Shown one piece after another: positions 18,172-27,132 of a DNA stretch of 64,000 bases. The position numbers and the translations under genes were made by a program. How positions within the stretch are numbered: the stretch's first letter is position 1; each line of letters starts with the position of its first letter. Origin of the DNA: UBA8752 sp002336475 (lineage in GTDB: Bacteria > Bacteroidota > Bacteroidia > Flavobacteriales_D > Sanyastnellaceae); assembly GCA_943846755.1 (NCBI GenBank), contig OX044365.1, positions 558,001 through 622,000 on the forward strand, given 5' to 3'. The notes under the pieces are model-generated. The model had not been told where the DNA came from. It ran no database searches and was given only the letters and a program-made list of their open reading frames with translations.

Positions 18172-18199
18172 ATTTCCATGGTGGGGCCGCTTGCCCTGC

Positions 18200-18207
18200 T
18201 ACCTTTG
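18200..18207 (+). promoter_or_regulatory. Candidate -7 element TACCTTTG for the gene at 18212
   Basis: Exact TAnnTTTG, 4 bases before the ATG, same sequence and spacing as at the nqrM-like gene. No clear -33 TTG is seen. Confidence 0.5.
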
Positions 18208-18211
18208 GAAC

Positions 18212-18871
18212 ATGCCGAGCCTGTTTCGCACTGCAGCCCTGATGCTGCTGATCAACGCCTCATCTTCGGTTTGGAGCCAGACCGACAGCACCTCTGCCCC
18301 TATGGTGGTGCAGCTTACCGGGGTTGTGGTCGAAGGTGATTCTTTGGGTCCCTTGCCGTTTGCAACGGTCTACCGTTCCCGTGACCAGAGGGGCACCATT
18401 ACCGACGAGTACGGTTTTTTTGCCATTCCAGCGCGGGTAGGAGACACCATTGTCTTCAGCGCCATTGGATTGAACAGCGGCCAACTTGTCGTCCCCGACC
18501 TCACTGGACAAGAAATGCCCGACCGAATGAGTGTAGTGCAGCCTTTGAGCCGCGACACCGTCATGATGGACGAAGCGCGCATTTACCCCTGGCCGAGCCG
18601 CGAACGCTTCAAGCAAGAGTTCTTGGCATTGAGGCTCGAAGCGGACGCCAGAGAAAGGGCCCGCCGGAACCTGGAATTTGACCCCATGGCCCTCTATGAC
18701 CGCATGGCTGACATGGGTTCCAGCCCTGCAGAAAACTTCAGGACGCTCCAAGCCAGGCAAGCCGAAATGGCGGGTTACCAAGGCGGTGTCATGCCGGTCA
18801 GCTTGCTCAACCCCGCAGCCTGGGGCCAGTTCATCAATGCCCTGCGCAACGGGGATTTCCGAAAGCGCTGA
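18212..18871 (+). CDS. Exported protein with a carboxypeptidase-like regulatory domain
   Basis: 219 residues. The signal peptide ends near 'SVWSQ'. The next 80 residues form one carboxypeptidase-D-regulatory-like (transthyretin-like) beta sandwich: 'LTGVVVEGDSLGPLPFATVY', 'GTITDEYGFFAIPARVGDT', 'VFSAIGL'. The C-terminal half is Arg/Glu-rich ('RLEADARERARRN') and ends 'FINALRNGDFRKR'. Such proteins are common in Bacteroidota; function is unknown. The stop lies 4 bases before the TonB-dependent receptor's GTG, so the pair is probably one transcription unit. Confidence 0.8.
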   Translation: MPSLFRTAALMLLINASSSVWSQTDSTSAPMVVQLTGVVVEGDSLGPLPFATVYRSRDQRGTITDEYGFFAIPARVGDTIVFSAIGLNSGQLVVPDLTGQEMPDRMSVVQPLSRDTVMMDEARIYPWPSRERFKQEFLALRLEADARERARRNLEFDPMALYDRMADMGSSPAENFRTLQARQAEMAGYQGGVMPVSLLNPAAWGQFINALRNGDFRKR

Positions 18872-18875
18872 TCGC

Positions 18876-21722
18876 GTGCAACATCTGTCCGCCTTTCTCG
18901 TTCAACGGCACGTGCATGTGCTCGGCTCCCTTCTACTCAGCCTGATCCTCAGCAGTTCACTGTCAGCCCAAGCATATTGGGTATACGGCTGCATTGTCGA
19001 TGAGGAAGGATTCCTCATGGAAAACGTCTCCGTCACCTCCTCTGGTGTCGAAAACGGAGCCTCCAACGAAGACGGTAAATACGACATCCTCCTCCACGAC
19101 ACAGCCACCTCGGCCTTGGTCTTTTCGGCGCCCGGTTACAAAGATGTGCTGAGGTCAGCCAGCCCTACCCCGCAGGGAACCTTGGTCAATGTTCAAATGC
19201 AGCCCGAAGTGCAGACCTATAGGGTCTATGGTCGGGTTACGGACGCGCGCGGCAATCCTCTGCCAGGAGCCACTGTGCTTCCCCAAAACAGCCGTTCTGC
19301 TGCAGTCACCGACTCCGAAGGGCGCTACGATCTGCCGCTCAGGGAAAACCGAGAGGTCGCCATCCGGTTCTCCTTTATCGGTTTCGATGCCGTCACCAAG
19401 AAGGTCATCCCCACCGTTACCGGAGCCCGCCTCGACGTCATCTTGAGGGCTGGAGTGGCTTTGGGCCAAGCGGAAGTTGAGGCCGATGGCACCCGATCGA
19501 GCCCCGTTCAGAAAATCGATCCGCGGATCGCTTCCCGGGTGCCCAGCGTAAGGGGAACCGTGGAAGACCTGCTGATTCAAGCCCCGGTGAACTTTACCAG
19601 CGAGCTGTCCAGCGCCTACAATGTGCGTGGAGGAAGCTTCGACGAAAACCTGGTTTACGTCAACGGCATCGAGGTTTACCGCCCCTTCTTGGTGCGCGCC
19701 GGCCAACAAGAAGGCCTGTCCTTCCCCAACCCCGACATGATACAGTCCATCCGTTTTTCTGCGGGTGGCTTTGAGTCCAAGTACGGAGACCGCATGAGCT
19801 CGGTACTCGACATCAACTACCGACGTCCTCAGGGCTTTGCGGGGCGGGCCTCCGTGAGCCTGCTCGGCGCACAATTCCAAGCAGAGGATGTCTCGGACAA
19901 CGGGCGCTGGACCTACAACATGGGCCTGCGCTACCGCAACAACGGCTACGTGCTCGGTAGCCTTGACGAATCGGGTGAATACCGCCCAGTCTATACCGAC
20001 CTGCAGGCTTATGTCACCTACGACCCGGACGGTTATGGACCTTGGGAGCTGCAGGCTTTGGCGACGGCGGCGCAAAACAAGTATCAATTCATCCCGCAAA
20101 CCCGTGAGACCAACGTCGGCACCATCAATGAGGCGCTGCGTTTGACGGTCTATTTCGACGGTCAAGAAGTCACGCAGTACCGCACGGGTTTTGCCGCCCT
20201 CGCTGCCGACCGCGTCACGCCCACCTCGCGCGTACGCTTCATCGGCTCTGCCTTCCGCACCGACGAGGAGGAGACTTTTGACATCTTGGGGGGCTACTTC
20301 CTCAGCCAGCTTGAGCGCGATCCGGGATCGGACGCCTTTGGAGATGCCCTCGGACTTCAAGGTGTCGGGTACTTCCTCAACCACGCCCGCAACAACCTGC
20401 AGGCGACGGTTTTGTCGGGCAGTGCCAAGGGCTCATTTACCTGGGACAAAGAGGCCCACCTCACGGAATGGGGCGTTCAGGTGCGCCACGAAATCATCGA
20501 CGATCAGCTCAACGAATGGGAGCTGGTCGACAGCGCAGGCTACATCCTCCCCCATCCTCAAGATGTCATCGGCTATGACGAGGAGGACCGCCCGTTCCAG
20601 CAAATCCTGCTTCAAGACGTCGTGCGCACAGACAACCGCACCGCCTCGAGCCGCATGATGGCCTACTTCCAAGACACTTGGAAAGGCGAATGGACCGACG
20701 GCAGCGAGTGGCAGTTGCACGCTGGGGCGCGCCTGCACCACTGGACGTTCAACAGACAAACGGTCGGTGGGCCTCGGCTCCACGCCTCTTGGAAGCCCAA
20801 GTGGACCATGGGGACCGACACCTTGGGCAACCGCCTCCTGCGCGACGTGGTGTTCAACCTCTCAGGCGGGTGGTATTGGCAACCTGCCTTTTACCGTGAA
20901 ATGCGGGACCTGCAAGGCCAAGTCAACCCCGACATCCGCGCCCAACGAGCGCTCCACTTGATCGCGGGCGTCAACTACCGGTTCAATTGGCACGACCGCC
21001 CCTTCATCCTCAACACCGAGGCCTACCACAAGGATCTGGCCTCCCTCATCCCCTACGAGGTCGAAAACGTGCGCTTGCGCTACTACGCCAACAACAACGC
21101 CGTTGGCCGCGCCACGGGACTCGATGTGATGCTCAACGGTGAATTCATCGACGGCATTCAAAGCTGGATGCGCATGAGCTTCCTCCGCGCAGAGGAAGAC
21201 CTCACCGACGACGGTTACTACGATTACTACAACGAGGCGGGCGAACTCATCGTCCCCGGCTTCTCCTTTGATCCCGTCGCCACCGACAGCACCTTGGTCG
21301 AGCCCGGGTTCATCCCCCGGGCCACGGACCAGCGCTTCTCCCTGTCCATGCTGTTCCAAGACGAGATGCCTGGCGCTCCCGAGTACAAGGTGCTGTTGAG
21401 CATATTTTACGGCACTGGACTGCCCTTTGGTCCGCCAGACTTCGACCGCTACAAGGACACCCTGCGCCTACCGGCCTACCGACGCGTGGACATTGGCTTT
21501 TCGCGCGACCTCTTCCTCGGCGAGCGAGGCCGCATCAAGAAGAACGGTTCCGACCGCGCCAAGCCCCTCGAAGGCTTCGTAGCGCTCGAGGTCTTCAACC
21601 TCCTCGGCATCCGCAACACCATCAACCACACGTGGATTCAGGACGTCACGGGCCGGCGCTACGCCATCCCGAACTACCTCACCTCCCGGCGCATCAACCT
21701 CAAGTTCGCCGTCCGCTTCTGA
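18876..21722 (+). CDS. TonB-dependent outer-membrane receptor with two N-terminal carboxypeptidase-like domains
   Basis: 948 residues from the GTG at 18876. Signal peptide to 'SLSAQ' (residue 32). Two carboxypeptidase-regulatory-like domains follow at about 33-110 ('VYGCIVDEEG') and 111-190 ('VYGRVTDARGNPLPGATV'). The plug domain is around 205-320, with 'NVRGGSFDENLVYVNGIEVY' near residue 249. The rest is a 22-strand-type barrel ending in 'NLKFAVRF', with the C-terminal Phe typical of outer-membrane barrels. No SusD partner is adjacent, so polysaccharide import is not indicated; the substrate is unknown. The frame is open further upstream, but that part is out-of-frame overlap with the gene at 18212. 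Confidence 0.92.
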   Translation: MQHLSAFLVQRHVHVLGSLLLSLILSSSLSAQAYWVYGCIVDEEGFLMENVSVTSSGVENGASNEDGKYDILLHDTATSALVFSAPGYKDVLRSASPTPQGTLVNVQMQPEVQTYRVYGRVTDARGNPLPGATVLPQNSRSAAVTDSEGRYDLPLRENREVAIRFSFIGFDAVTKKVIPTVTGARLDVILRAGVALGQAEVEADGTRSSPVQKIDPRIASRVPSVRGTVEDLLIQAPVNFTSELSSAYNVRGGSFDENLVYVNGIEVYRPFLVRAGQQEGLSFPNPDMIQSIRFSAGGFESKYGDRMSSVLDINYRRPQGFAGRASVSLLGAQFQAEDVSDNGRWTYNMGLRYRNNGYVLGSLDESGEYRPVYTDLQAYVTYDPDGYGPWELQALATAAQNKYQFIPQTRETNVGTINEALRLTVYFDGQEVTQYRTGFAALAADRVTPTSRVRFIGSAFRTDEEETFDILGGYFLSQLERDPGSDAFGDALGLQGVGYFLNHARNNLQATVLSGSAKGSFTWDKEAHLTEWGVQVRHEIIDDQLNEWELVDSAGYILPHPQDVIGYDEEDRPFQQILLQDVVRTDNRTASSRMMAYFQDTWKGEWTDGSEWQLHAGARLHHWTFNRQTVGGPRLHASWKPKWTMGTDTLGNRLLRDVVFNLSGGWYWQPAFYREMRDLQGQVNPDIRAQRALHLIAGVNYRFNWHDRPFILNTEAYHKDLASLIPYEVENVRLRYYANNNAVGRATGLDVMLNGEFIDGIQSWMRMSFLRAEEDLTDDGYYDYYNEAGELIVPGFSFDPVATDSTLVEPGFIPRATDQRFSLSMLFQDEMPGAPEYKVLLSIFYGTGLPFGPPDFDRYKDTLRLPAYRRVDIGFSRDLFLGERGRIKKNGSDRAKPLEGFVALEVFNLLGIRNTINHTWIQDVTGRRYAIPNYLTSRRINLKFAVRF

Positions 21723-21754
21723 GCTGGCATTGAGTCTTCTGTGACCCAACCAAA

Positions 21755-21782
21755 CGGGCCGGACTGTTTCCAGCCCGGCCCG
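21755..21782 (-). terminator. Hairpin terminator between convergent genes
   Basis: Twelve-base stem with a four-base loop (CGGGCCGGACTG / CAGCCCGGCCCG). The single A-C mismatch in plus-strand RNA becomes a G-U pair in minus-strand RNA, so the hairpin is fully paired in the transcript of the 951-residue gene. A short TTT tail follows on that strand. It may work both ways. Confidence 0.6.
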
Positions 21783-21826
21783 CGGTATTTGGTTGGCAGT
21801 GCAGGCACCGCCGGAGTTCCTTTAGA

Positions 21827-24682
21827 TCACTCGTCGTCGTCGAGGACGCCCTCGTCGTTCATGCCGTCGCCCATGGGCGCGTCGCCCTGGTTTCCGGTAG
21901 GCTGATCGCTTCCCTCCTCTACCTCAAGACAAGTCTGGTACAGGGTCAAGAATGGAATCAGGTCGAACGCTGAATAGCAAGAGTCCTCACCAAAGAAGGG
22001 GTTGTAGTCCGGTCCGCCCGTGGTGTCCAGCCCGCAAGTGCCAAACAGGCACAAGAGGTGGGTGAGGTCGGCCACGGTGTAGCAGTAGTCGCCGTTCCAG
22101 TCGGGATTGTAGTCCGGCGGAATCAGCGCCTCAACCTCGTCGCAGAGTCCGTCGCCGTCCTCGTCGTTGATGCACGCTCCATCGCAGTCGAGGTAGAACT
22201 CGTCGGGGTAGGTGCAGCTTCCGTCCTCGTCAGTGGCTTCTGGGATGAAGTTGCAGGCGATCTCGTCGGTACAGCCTTCCACTTCGTCCTCATCACAGAC
22301 CAAGTCTCCGTCGGCATCGTTCAAGCAGACGCCATCGCAGTCCACATAGTCCTTGCCATAGAGGTCCAACGGATAGTCGCATGTTCCTGCGTCCGTTGCG
22401 GTAGCATCGTAGTTACAGGCGTCTTCCTCTTGGCACCCTACGATTTCGTCCTCGTCGCACACCAAATCGCCATCGCTGTCATTGAGGCAGTTGCCGTCGC
22501 AATCCAAGTTGTCGGCCCCATACAAGTCGATGGGGTACTCGCAGAGAGTGTTGTCGGTGTCGGTGGTCGGGTTGCTGTCGTAGTTGCAGGCGCTTGGCTC
22601 AGTGCAGCCCAAGATCTCATCGGCATTACAGACGCCATCGGCATCGTCGTCGTTGGGGTTGACGGTGCCGTCGGGGTTGCAGGTCTCACAGGGACCATCG
22701 GCGATGTTGCAGGAACCATCATTGTCTGTGGCAATGGGGTTGTAGTTGCAAGCCGCTTCATTGTCGCAACCTGGAATCTCGTCTTCATCGCATACCAAGT
22801 CACCATCTGAATCGTTGAGGCAGTTGCCGTCGCAGTCCACGTTGTCTGCCCCATAAAGGTCGATGGGGTACTCACACAGCGTGTTGTCGGTGTCGGTGGT
22901 CGGGTTGCTGTCGTAGTTGCAAGCGCTGGGCTCTGTGCAACCGAGGATTTCGTCGTCATTGCAGACGCCGTCAGCATCGTCGTCGTTGGCGTTGACGGTG
23001 CCGTCGGGGTTGCAGGTCTCGCAGGGACCATCTGCTACCGCACAGGTACCATCGTCAATGGTCGCTGTAGCGTCATAGTTGCAGGCGGCAGCATTGGTGC
23101 AACCTGCGCAAGACGTGTATTCGCAAGAGCCATCATCGTCCGTCGCATTGGAATCGAAGTTGCATGCCCCTTCGTCATCGCAACCGGGAACTTCGTTTTC
23201 GTCGCATACGCCATCGCCGTCTGAATCATTGATGCAGTTGCCCGCACAATCCACAAGGTCTGAAGCTGGATATGAACAGCTGCCATCGTCTTCGGTAGCG
23301 ATAGGACTGTAGTTACAGGCGTCTTCATTGGTGCAGCCCACCGTTTCCAATTCATCGCAAATGCCATCGGTGTCGCTGTCGTTGATGCAATTCCCATCAC
23401 AGTCATAGTACAAGTCGGGATAGTTGCAGGTACCATCGTTGTCGGTGGCTACAGCGTCATAGTTGCAGGCCGTATCGTCGTCGCAACCTGCGATCTCCAA
23501 TTCGTCGCAGACCTGGTCTCCGTCCGCGTCGTTCAAGCAGTTGCCATCGCAGTCGTAATACTGATCTGGGTAAGTGCAAGAACCGTCGTTTTCTGTCGCG
23601 CTGCCGTCGTAGTTGCAGGCGGCATCGTCATCACAGCCCGCTACCTCCAACTCGTCACAAGTGCCGTCAGCGTCGGTGTCGTTCAAACAATTGCCATCAC
23701 AATCGTAAAAATCCGCTGCATAAGTGCAGCTTTCATCCTCATCCGTGGCAGCATCTGAATAGTTGCATGCTGTCTCATCGGTACAACCAGGCACTTCGTC
23801 CTCGTCACACACTTCGTCGCCATCGGTATCATTGAGGCAGTTGCCTGAACAATCCACGTTGGCGCTGCCGAAGAGGTCGAGTGGGAACTCACAAGTACCA
23901 TCGTCTTCAGTGGCAAGCTCGTCGTAGTTACAGGCCGTGTCGTCTGTACATCCCAATACTGGGCCACCTGCTCCGAAGTAGAAGGTGTCGCGGAATTCGT
24001 TGGATCCATCGCCTTCGATGAAGACCTGGCAGTACAACTGACCGCTCAAGTCACCGTCGGTGGTGAACTGACCGACCAAGACCCTGAGGTCGTCTCCAGC
24101 GATACCATTGGCATCTCCGTTCAAGGCATACCATGCTCCACCGATGGGGTCATCAATGGCGATGTTGCCTCCAGGGAGTCCACCACCTGGATCGAAGTTG
24201 GTCGACCAAGGGTTGTCGGTAGACTGCACCGTGGCAACAGCAGCCTCACCAGCGGCAGCGTTTGGCACGCCCTCCAATCCCACGGTCACCCAGCTGTCAT
24301 AGGGCAGCTCTGGGTAGACCCCGAAAAGCACCGAGTTGATGCCATTGGGAGTGGCTGCACCCAGCAGGGCATGAAAGAAGCTCGTTGTCGTCTCTACAAT
24401 GGTCGGATTGGTAGCGTCACCCGAAACTGAGGACATAAAGTCCGTCGCGGAGTTCGTTGTAACATACAAACGGGTGCAGCTGTAGCCCGTCAAATCCACC
24501 GCTTGAAAGGTGATTGGACTGATCAACACACCAATATCCTCAGCGACAACTTCAACTTCGAGGTCATAACCTTCAGGAGCTGAGGCCGCACTAACGGCGA
24601 TTTGCTGTTGGGAAAGTGCACCGGACAGGCCGAGAAAAAAAGTGCACAGAAAGAGTGTGGTTTTTTGGATCAGAGTTACCAT
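21827..24682 (-). CDS. Large secreted Cys/Asp-rich repeat protein (951 residues)
   Basis: Exported protein of unknown function. Signal peptide to 'GALSQ' (residue 25). Residues about 26-220 are a module also found three times in the giant protein at 27133-35619 (shared 'YDSWVTVGLEG', 'FDPGGGLPGG', 'LNGDANG', 'VLVGQFTTDGDLSG'). Then come about a dozen units of roughly 50 residues combining a Cys-rich motif ('ACNYDGSATENDGSC'), a 'DCDGNCLND' knot and a calcium-loop-like 'DADGDQVCDELE'. The C-terminus has two degenerate dockerin-like segments ('VADLTHLLCLFGTC', 'AFDLIPFLTLYQTC') and an acidic tail. The ATG at 24682 is chosen because the signal peptide starts there. No enzyme domain is seen; a Ca2+-binding surface or adhesive role is an inference. 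Confidence 0.82.
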   Translation of the reverse strand: MVTLIQKTTLFLCTFFLGLSGALSQQQIAVSAASAPEGYDLEVEVVAEDIGVLISPITFQAVDLTGYSCTRLYVTTNSATDFMSSVSGDATNPTIVETTTSFFHALLGAATPNGINSVLFGVYPELPYDSWVTVGLEGVPNAAAGEAAVATVQSTDNPWSTNFDPGGGLPGGNIAIDDPIGGAWYALNGDANGIAGDDLRVLVGQFTTDGDLSGQLYCQVFIEGDGSNEFRDTFYFGAGGPVLGCTDDTACNYDELATEDDGTCEFPLDLFGSANVDCSGNCLNDTDGDEVCDEDEVPGCTDETACNYSDAATDEDESCTYAADFYDCDGNCLNDTDADGTCDELEVAGCDDDAACNYDGSATENDGSCTYPDQYYDCDGNCLNDADGDQVCDELEIAGCDDDTACNYDAVATDNDGTCNYPDLYYDCDGNCINDSDTDGICDELETVGCTNEDACNYSPIATEDDGSCSYPASDLVDCAGNCINDSDGDGVCDENEVPGCDDEGACNFDSNATDDDGSCEYTSCAGCTNAAACNYDATATIDDGTCAVADGPCETCNPDGTVNANDDDADGVCNDDEILGCTEPSACNYDSNPTTDTDNTLCEYPIDLYGADNVDCDGNCLNDSDGDLVCDEDEIPGCDNEAACNYNPIATDNDGSCNIADGPCETCNPDGTVNPNDDDADGVCNADEILGCTEPSACNYDSNPTTDTDNTLCEYPIDLYGADNLDCDGNCLNDSDGDLVCDEDEIVGCQEEDACNYDATATDAGTCDYPLDLYGKDYVDCDGVCLNDADGDLVCDEDEVEGCTDEIACNFIPEATDEDGSCTYPDEFYLDCDGACINDEDGDGLCDEVEALIPPDYNPDWNGDYCYTVADLTHLLCLFGTCGLDTTGGPDYNPFFGEDSCYSAFDLIPFLTLYQTCLEVEEGSDQPTGNQGDAPMGDGMNDEGVLDDDE
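22433..23095 (-). repeat. 333-base (111-residue) tandem duplication inside the 951-residue gene
   Basis: Bases around 22433-22765 and 22766-23095 are near copies with an offset of 333, encoding the same order: 'CETCNPDGTVN', 'GCTEPSACNYDSNPTTDTD', 'YPIDLYGADN'. A shorter period of 150 bases (50 residues) runs through the region 23330-23800. Confidence 0.75.
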
Positions 24683-24700
24683 GACAAGTGGTTTGGCGCT

Positions 24701-24708
24701 CCAATGTA
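24701..24708 (-). promoter_or_regulatory. Candidate -7 element TACATTGG for the 951-residue gene
   Basis: TAnnTTTG-like, 18 bases before the ATG at 24682. A small hairpin (GTCGG-ATAAAA-CCGAC, 24717-24732) lies just upstream and could be an operator; that is a guess. The rest of the 279-base divergent region shows nothing else I can name. Confidence 0.3.
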
Positions 24709-24949
24709 TTGAGCCTGTCGGATAAAACCGACGCGGATATTTCAATGGCGTAGAATACAGGACAAGCCGAATTTCTAAAACCTTATCAGAGTGGAATATG
24801 GAAGACCAATCTGATTTTGGCCTCCTCTGCAGGACGTTTCATATCGGCTTTTTGCCCACCCATGGACTTGGATCGAAACCGCATGAGTTGTTCACCTGCT
24901 CTGGTGAGCGTTGTTCGCCGCTTTCTCCCATGCGTATGGGGGCCGGTCC

Positions 24950-24956
24950 TAATTTG
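24950..24956 (+). promoter_or_regulatory. Candidate -7 element TAATTTG for the lectin gene
   Basis: One base shorter than TAnnTTTG, 5 bases before the ATG at 24962, in line with the other close-spaced promoters. Confidence 0.3.
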
Positions 24957-24961
24957 GGACC

Positions 24962-27010
24962 ATGCTGAGGATAGAACCCTTTTGTTTGTCCATTTTCCTG
25001 TGTTTCGCCATTAGCTTCATGTCCGAGGCACAAGGCGACCCCGTTTACTACCTCAATGGCAATGCATTGAATACGGGAGAGGACTGCTACCAACTGACCA
25101 CAAATGCGGGATTCCAAGTCGGCAGCGTTTGGTATGCCGATCAGGTGGATCTGAGCCAACCCCTGGACCTTCAGTTTCTCATCAACCTCGGCAGCAGCGA
25201 TCAGGGAGCAGATGGCATCTGCTTTGTACTTCAGACCGTGGGGGTCGATGCTTTGGGAGACGCTGGGGGTGGATTGGGATTTTTGGGCGCCGACTTCCTC
25301 CCCTCCTTTGCCATCGAATTTGACACCTATCAAAACGGAGATTATGGAGATCCCGTGGGGGACCACATCGCCATGGTGTCCAACGGAAACGTTGACCATA
25401 CCGCAGGGACGGCCATCGCGGGGCCGGTTCAAGCGGACGCTTTCAATGGCAACATCGAAGACGGCGAAGACCACCAGGGCCGGGTCACCTGGGACCCCGT
25501 GGACCAGGTAGTCCGCGTCTACTTTGACTGCGAACTGCGCTTGGAAGGCATTGTCAATTTGGTCGATGACATTTTTGAAGGTCAAAACCAAGTGTTCTTC
25601 GGCTTCACAGCCGGAACTGGAGGACAGGTCAATGTGCAAACGGTGTGTCTCGAGGAGAACATCTTGGGAAGTGCCGAGCAGAGCTTTGTGTGTCCCGGTG
25701 CGGAACTTCAATTGAATGTCCCGAGTCCCTCAGGCACCGCTTCCTGGAGTCCCGGCAATTACCTGAGCGATTCACTGTCGTCCTCCCCTGTCGTGACGCC
25801 ACCAGAAGGGCTGACCGACCCGTTGGTTTATGTGGCGCAGTACCAAGACAATTGCGGCGCAGATGTCACCGACACCATTCAGCTCAATGTGGCCGTCATG
25901 ACCGCGGAAGTGAATGGCGTGGCCAACCTCACCTGCTCCAACCCCGCATTGAACCTTTCGGTCAATTCCAACTTCCCAGGCCCACTGGGATATACCTGGA
26001 CTGCGACCGAAGGCAGCATCAATGGCAATGGCGGACTGGCTTCAGTAGCCGAAGCAGGCAGCTATGAAGTGCTGGTGTCTTTTGAAGGAGGTTTGTGTGA
26101 GGCCGCAGCCGCCTTTGTGGTGGCGTCCGATACCACGACTTATTCTGGAGACTTCCCTGAATCGGCTTACCTGACCTGCGATGCGCCTACAGCGGAGCTC
26201 TCCCCTTCCTCCCTCTCTTCGCCTGACGCCTTGGTCGGGTGGACCACCACTTTTGGCGAGGTCTTGGGAGCGGGCCCTGCTGTGACGGCCCTTGCTCCTG
26301 GTACATATGTCGCCACGGTCACCAACCCCAGCAATGGATGCAGTGCCAGCTTTGAGGTGGAGGTTGTTGAAGCCAATGACAGCCCCAACATCTCCCCAGG
26401 CTCGGTCGAACCCTTGACCTGTGTCAACCCTGGACAGCCTGTCACCGGTGCAGGTGTGGCAGAATATGCGCCCTTTGGTCCTCCAGGACTGACGCCGGTG
26501 GTTTCTTGGACCCAGGCCAGCAGCGGAACCACCATGGGCGTATCGCCATCGAGCGGCTCCTTTGGCCCCATCATCAATGCTGCAGGCACCTACCAACTTG
26601 TTGTGGAATGGGAGGAGACCGGCTGCGCAGACAGCGTACTGGTCAATGTCATTGAAGGAGAAGACTTTGGGGTGGACATCAGCTCCATCACCTTCCCCAA
26701 TATTCTCACCGCCGACAACAACGGCAAGAATGACAGCTGGTATCCTTTCTTGGAGGATTTCCCAGACGTTCAGGCCCTGTCTGTCCTCACCAATTATGCC
26801 ATGCGCATCTACAACCGTTGGGGGCAAGTGGTCTTTACCAATGCTGGCGACGGATTTGCATCGGGCACTCCCATTCGCTGGTATGGCAACAGCGGCAATG
26901 GTGACCCGCTCTCCCCTGGGACCTACTGGTACGTGGTGGACTACACTTCGACCTGCGGTGACAGCCAAACCGGTACGGCACAAGGCCAAATCGAAATCAT
27001 TCGCCCCTGA
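24962..27010 (+). CDS. Secreted L-type lectin-domain protein with T9SS type B sorting domain
   Basis: 682 residues. Signal peptide to 'MSEAQ' (residue 24). Residues about 25-225 are a legume/L-type lectin sandwich: 'GICFVLQ', 'GGGLGFLG', 'SFAIEFDTYQNGDYGDP', 'DHIAMVSNG', then 'VYFDCELRL'. The middle has several Ig/PKD-like repeats with paired Cys ('TCSNPALNLSV', 'TCDAPTAELS', 'TCVNPGQPVTG'). The last 90 residues are the gliding-motility-associated C-terminal domain, with 'AMRIYNRWGQVVF' and a final 'QGQIEIIRP', which marks T9SS type B export. It likely binds glycans at the cell surface or in the medium. Confidence 0.9.
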   Translation: MLRIEPFCLSIFLCFAISFMSEAQGDPVYYLNGNALNTGEDCYQLTTNAGFQVGSVWYADQVDLSQPLDLQFLINLGSSDQGADGICFVLQTVGVDALGDAGGGLGFLGADFLPSFAIEFDTYQNGDYGDPVGDHIAMVSNGNVDHTAGTAIAGPVQADAFNGNIEDGEDHQGRVTWDPVDQVVRVYFDCELRLEGIVNLVDDIFEGQNQVFFGFTAGTGGQVNVQTVCLEENILGSAEQSFVCPGAELQLNVPSPSGTASWSPGNYLSDSLSSSPVVTPPEGLTDPLVYVAQYQDNCGADVTDTIQLNVAVMTAEVNGVANLTCSNPALNLSVNSNFPGPLGYTWTATEGSINGNGGLASVAEAGSYEVLVSFEGGLCEAAAAFVVASDTTTYSGDFPESAYLTCDAPTAELSPSSLSSPDALVGWTTTFGEVLGAGPAVTALAPGTYVATVTNPSNGCSASFEVEVVEANDSPNISPGSVEPLTCVNPGQPVTGAGVAEYAPFGPPGLTPVVSWTQASSGTTMGVSPSSGSFGPIINAAGTYQLVVEWEETGCADSVLVNVIEGEDFGVDISSITFPNILTADNNGKNDSWYPFLEDFPDVQALSVLTNYAMRIYNRWGQVVFTNAGDGFASGTPIRWYGNSGNGDPLSPGTYWYVVDYTSTCGDSQTGTAQGQIEIIRP

Positions 27011-27078
27011 CAAAGCCCTCCTCACAGCGTGAGCTGGATTCATCACCAGCCAACGCTTCTGCGGAACGCTACACTACA

Positions 27079-27108
27079 AAAAGGGCCACCCTGGAGGGCG
27101 GCCCTTTT
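27079..27108 (-). terminator. Hairpin terminator between the lectin gene and the giant repeat gene
   Basis: Twelve-base stem AAAAGGGCCACC / GGCGGCCCTTTT with a six-base loop and flanking A and T runs on both sides, so it can stop both convergent genes. As in the hairpin at 21755, the one imperfect pair is A-C on the plus strand and G-U on the minus strand. Confidence 0.75.
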
Positions 27109-27132
27109 CTATTGGTTTGGTTCAAAGGCTGA

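Noticed and set aside
19155..20384. 409-codon minus-strand open frame opposite the TonB-dependent receptor
   Set aside because: Receptor motifs on the plus strand are clear; the antisense product has no family likeness.
24717..24732. Small hairpin as an RNA gene or riboswitch upstream of the 951-residue gene
   Set aside because: Five-base stem only and upstream of the likely transcription start; nothing resembles a known riboswitch.
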